A stretch of DNA of 64,000 nucleotides. Origin: Lutimaribacter_A marinistellae (lineage in GTDB: Bacteria; Pseudomonadota; Alphaproteobacteria; Rhodobacterales; Rhodobacteraceae). The notes beneath the pieces are model-generated. The model saw nothing but the letters and a program-made list of their open reading frames with translations. It searched no databases and was not told the origin of the DNA. The position numbers were made by a program, and so were the translations under genes. The stretch's first letter is position 1. Each line of letters starts with the position of its first letter. The stretch covers positions 496,001 to 560,000 of the forward strand of contig NZ_JBHRXI010000004.1 of NCBI RefSeq assembly GCF_042648365.1, read 5' to 3'. Positions 61,839-64,000 of the stretch are shown piece after piece.

Positions 61839-62381
61839 ATGATGATACGCGCAATCTCTCTTTTGCTCTTGGGATTTCTGGCCTTGGCGGCGTGTACGCC
61901 CACACCGTCCAGCCCGCGGCTTGGCGCGGACGGAAAACCATTACCGCAAGTCTATAGAATCTCTGGCAATCCCGAGAAAATCCAGTTTCGGATGCTCGAT
62001 TCGGTCAATGCTCTGCGGCAGGCGTCCGGGTTGCGACCGGTCCAACTGAATGCCCAGTTGAACGCTGCGGCAGCGACGCATGCACGCGACATGTCGGTGC
62101 AGAATCGGCCTTGGCATTTCGGATCGGACGGTTCGTCCCCGCTCGATCGTGCCGCGCGCGTCGGCTATACCGGCCGTTTCCTTGGTGAGGCGATCTCGGA
62201 AACCTACGAAACCGAGCTTGAGACGCTCGCTGCCTGGATGGAGCAAGACGGACCGCGTACTGTCATCATGGATCCGAACGCAACAGACATGGGATTCGCG
62301 TGGTTTCAGGAACGCGGCGGCAAGCTTTGGTGGACCTTGGAGATGGGTGCCGGTGCCGTCAGTGGTGGCCTGAGCAGTTAG
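61839..62381 (+). CDS. CAP/SCP-domain lipoprotein
   Basis: A 180-residue lipoprotein with lipobox LAAC at Cys19. The mature part is a CAP (SCP/PR1) domain: MLDSVNALRQASGLRPVQLNAQLNAAAATHARDMSVQNRPWHFGSDGSSPLDRAARVGYT, with HAxDM and GE(A) blocks, and MGFAWFQERGGKLWWTLEMG at the end. Extracellular CAP proteins of bacteria have no settled function. ATG 61839 has GAAGGAC before it. Confidence 0.83.
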   Translation: MMIRAISLLLLGFLALAACTPTPSSPRLGADGKPLPQVYRISGNPEKIQFRMLDSVNALRQASGLRPVQLNAQLNAAAATHARDMSVQNRPWHFGSDGSSPLDRAARVGYTGRFLGEAISETYETELETLAAWMEQDGPRTVIMDPNATDMGFAWFQERGGKLWWTLEMGAGAVSGGLSS

Positions 62382-62403
62382 GAACTGCCAAGGCCAGCCA
62401 AGG

Positions 62404-62868
62404 TCAGGCCGCTTGAACCGAGTGGGACTCTGTCAGAATAGCATAGATCTTGACGGGATCCGGGTTGGCCCGAAGCTTGGCGCAAACGGTTGCTTCCCGG
62501 AGTGTACGCGACACCAAGGCCAGCGCCTTGAGGTGCTCTACGCCTGCATCTTCGGGTGCAAAGAGAGCAAAGGCCAGATCGACCGGCTGGCGATCTACCG
62601 ATCCAAAGTCGATGGGTTTTTCCAATAGAACGAAGACGCCGCAAACCTCCTCCAGTCCCGAGAGGTGGGCATGCGGAAGTGCCACGCCATGACCAACGCC
62701 GGTTGGTCCGAGGCTTTCGCGCTCCAAAAGCGAATCGACGATGGCCTGCGGGTTCAAGTCCACCGCATTTGCTGCAACATCGCCAATCTCTTGAAAGAGC
62801 CGCTTCTTGCTGGAAACGGCAGACAATACGCGGACGGCCTCAGGTTTGAGGATGCTCGAGAGCTGCAT
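62404..62868 (-). CDS. ptsN: Nitrogen-regulatory PTS protein EIIA(Ntr)
   Basis: A 154-residue PTS IIA domain. His66 in GVALPHAHL is the phosphorylated residue; the following TPVGHGVALPHA pattern and LVLLEKPIDFGSVD are typical. It regulates potassium transport, carbon/nitrogen balance and kinases by phosphorylation state. The start is fixed at 62868 by the family N-terminus MQLSSILKPEAV. It is 61 bp from hpf. Confidence 0.93.
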   Translation of the reverse strand: MQLSSILKPEAVRVLSAVSSKKRLFQEIGDVAANAVDLNPQAIVDSLLERESLGPTGVGHGVALPHAHLSGLEEVCGVFVLLEKPIDFGSVDRQPVDLAFALFAPEDAGVEHLKALALVSRTLREATVCAKLRANPDPVKIYAILTESHSVQAA

Positions 62869-62929
62869 AGGTTCTTGCTCCGGGTTGCCGCCCCTGCCTA
62901 GGCAGGAGCGTGCGCTCAGGTTTTGCCTC

Positions 62930-63493
62930 TTACGGGTCAATCCATCCGATGTTTCCGTCTTCCCGACGGTAAACGACGTTCAACCCATCCTTGCCTTCAT
63001 TACGGAAAACCAGCACCGGGGCGCCGGCCAATTCCATTTGCATGACGGCTTCACCAACAGACAATGAAGGGATCTTTGTCTCCATTTCCGCAACAATTAT
63101 TGGTTGCAGCGTCTCCGGCTCGGCTTCCGCCTCCGATTCTTCCGACGCGAGGATATAGGATGAGGCCCCAAAGAGTTCAACCGGCTCCACCCGATCTTTG
63201 TGATGATCCTTCAGTCGCCGTTTGTAACGGCGCAACTGCTTTTCCATTTTCTGGCAGCAGCCTTCGAACGCCGCGTAGATTTCAGTGGCATGTGCCTTGG
63301 CCTGGGCCGTCAATCCGGTGGACATGTGTACCGTTGCTTCGCACACATATTCATGCGCCGACCGGGAAAATACGACATTCGCATCGGTTGGGCGCTGGGC
63401 ATACTTGCCCACCACTTCGCCAAGCTCCGTCTCGACATGGGTTTGCAGGGCTTCTCCGATGTCGATCTGTTTTCCGGTAATTTGGTAACGCAT
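62930..63493 (-). CDS. hpf: Ribosome hibernation promoting factor (long form)
   Basis: A 187-residue protein with an N-terminal ribosome-binding domain (YQITGKQIDIGEALQTHVE..., EIYAAFEGCCQKMEKQLRRYKRRLKDHH) and a C-terminal dimerisation domain (IPSLSVGEAVMQMELAGAPVLVFRNEGKDGLNVVYRREDGNIGWIDP). The long form makes 100S ribosome dimers in stationary phase. It starts at ATG 63493 after AAGGAG. In many proteobacteria rpoN stands between lptB and hpf; here it does not. Confidence 0.95.
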   Translation of the reverse strand: MRYQITGKQIDIGEALQTHVETELGEVVGKYAQRPTDANVVFSRSAHEYVCEATVHMSTGLTAQAKAHATEIYAAFEGCCQKMEKQLRRYKRRLKDHHKDRVEPVELFGASSYILASEESEAEAEPETLQPIIVAEMETKIPSLSVGEAVMQMELAGAPVLVFRNEGKDGLNVVYRREDGNIGWIDP

Positions 63494-63596
63494 GTTATCT
63501 CCTTCACGCTTCTCACCCGTTACGGCGCGACGCGCCTTTATGCCTGTTCTTATCGGGTGGGGGATATAGGCGCATGTCTCGGTTGATCTGCATCAC

Positions 63597-63612
63597 ACCT
63601 TCGGTCGAAGGT
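63597..63612. repeat. Short hairpin upstream of hpf
   Basis: ACCTTCG-GT-CGAAGGT is a perfect 7-bp inverted repeat about 105 bp before the hpf start, in the 247-bp gap between lptB and hpf. It has no T run and may be an operator or a leader structure. Confidence 0.25.
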
Positions 63613-63740
63613 CGCGTACAGAGCTTCTTGGAACCGCGGATGTGCCATACCTCATTTGAGGCTAGAGACGATGGCGAAGTCAATCGAAACAGGATTGTAT
63701 ATACGCAAAATCCGTCCGGCCTCAGACCGCGCGTCGGCCG

Positions 63741-64000
63741 TCACGATATGCGGAAATTGTCACCAAGATAGACGCGGCGCACGTTTTCGTTGTCCACGAC
63801 CTCTTCGGGGGTGCCGGACATAAGCATGTGGCCGTCATGAAGGATGTAGGCGCGATCCACGATTTCGAGCGTTTCGCGTACATTGTGGTCGGTAATAAGA
63901 ACTCCGATCCCACGTTTCTTGAGGTCGGCGACAAGGTGGCGGATGTCACCGACACTGATTGGGTCCACCCCTGCAAACGGCTCATCTAGCAGCAGGTACT
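63741..64000 (-). CDS. lptB: LPS-export ABC ATPase LptB (3' part)
   Basis: The 5' end is outside the window. The remaining 86 codons begin with the Walker B segment YLLLDEPFAGVDPISVGD and continue with VLITDHNVRETLEIVDRAYILHDGHM (H-loop), ending YLGDNFRIS. This is the C-terminal part of LptB, which powers transport of lipopolysaccharide from the inner to the outer membrane. It is followed by 247 bp before hpf. Confidence 0.93.
   Translation of the reverse strand, partial: YLLLDEPFAGVDPISVGDIRHLVADLKKRGIGVLITDHNVRETLEIVDRAYILHDGHMLMSGTPEEVVDNENVRRVYLGDNFRIS

Noticed and set aside
61570..61842. Possible 90-residue gene in the gap before the CAP lipoprotein
   Set aside because: No ribosome site, many Cys and Trp in odd places, and it overlaps the lipoprotein start.

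Overview
The window looks like a piece of chromosome from an alphaproteobacterium of the Rhodobacterales (Roseobacter group). It has high GC, very dense coding, many 1-17 nt gene overlaps, GTG and TTG starts, and typical rhodobacteral neighbourhoods: rimP-nusA-ylxR-infB, dnaK-dnaJ, lptB-hpf-ptsN, and thiDOSGE-F with ThiYZX. Sigma-70-like promoters read TTGCAG-N17-TATAT. These identifications are inferences from protein similarity I recognise; no search was run. I see no rRNA, tRNA, CRISPR array, prophage or insertion sequence.

Layout. 1-5.2 kb: partial PfkB kinase, msrA, a sulfotransferase-like gene, a two-gene Hint-domain/HlyC-type acyltransferase operon, a DUF1810 gene and argG. 5.2-12.4 kb: a membrane protein, ilvA, a divergent Hpt / receiver-PP2C signalling pair, a Nudix gene, and the overlapping trio hslO-nudix-cca. 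12.5-18.9 kb: a pair of ABC exporters, an RNA uracil methyltransferase, a bacterial voltage-gated sodium channel and an L,D-transpeptidase lipoprotein. 18.9-28.3 kb: a surface-polysaccharide region (cysQ-kdsB-galE, two paralogous glycosyltransferases, a Core-2/I-branching-type glycosyltransferase and a double-domain sulfotransferase, all on the minus strand) with an ABC-2 export permease and an SH3-type secreted protein on the plus strand. 28.3-32.3 kb: alkB and the dnaK-dnaJ chaperone operon with a heat-shock-type promoter.

32.3-39.9 kb is a ten-gene thiamin locus behind a TPP riboswitch: pyrimidine kinase (ThiD), thiazole synthesis (ThiO, ThiS, ThiG, ThiF), ThiE, and a pyrimidine salvage branch (ThiY-ThiZ-ThiX transporter plus TenA). 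Almost every junction overlaps, so the operon is probably translationally coupled. thiC is not in the window. 39.9-48.7 kb: radC, a periplasmic-binding/OmpA fusion, an unknown four-cysteine envelope protein, secA, a parvulin, argJ and mutT. 48.7-56 kb: the translation/transcription operon rimP-nusA-ylxR-infB behind an attenuator-like leader, then a short solute-binding protein and a proline iminopeptidase. 56-64 kb: ubiG, a MarR regulator, an amidohydrolase, grxC, comF, a BioC-like methyltransferase, hemH, small envelope proteins, ptsN, hpf and the 3' part of lptB.

Most genes are housekeeping. The parts most worth a second look are the Hint + HlyC-like operon with its palindromic leader box, the sulfotransferase/branching-glycosyltransferase cluster, the PBP-OmpA fusion beside secA, the altered ThiF, and the terminator-like hairpin in the rimP leader. 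I did not find a system that I can claim is undescribed.
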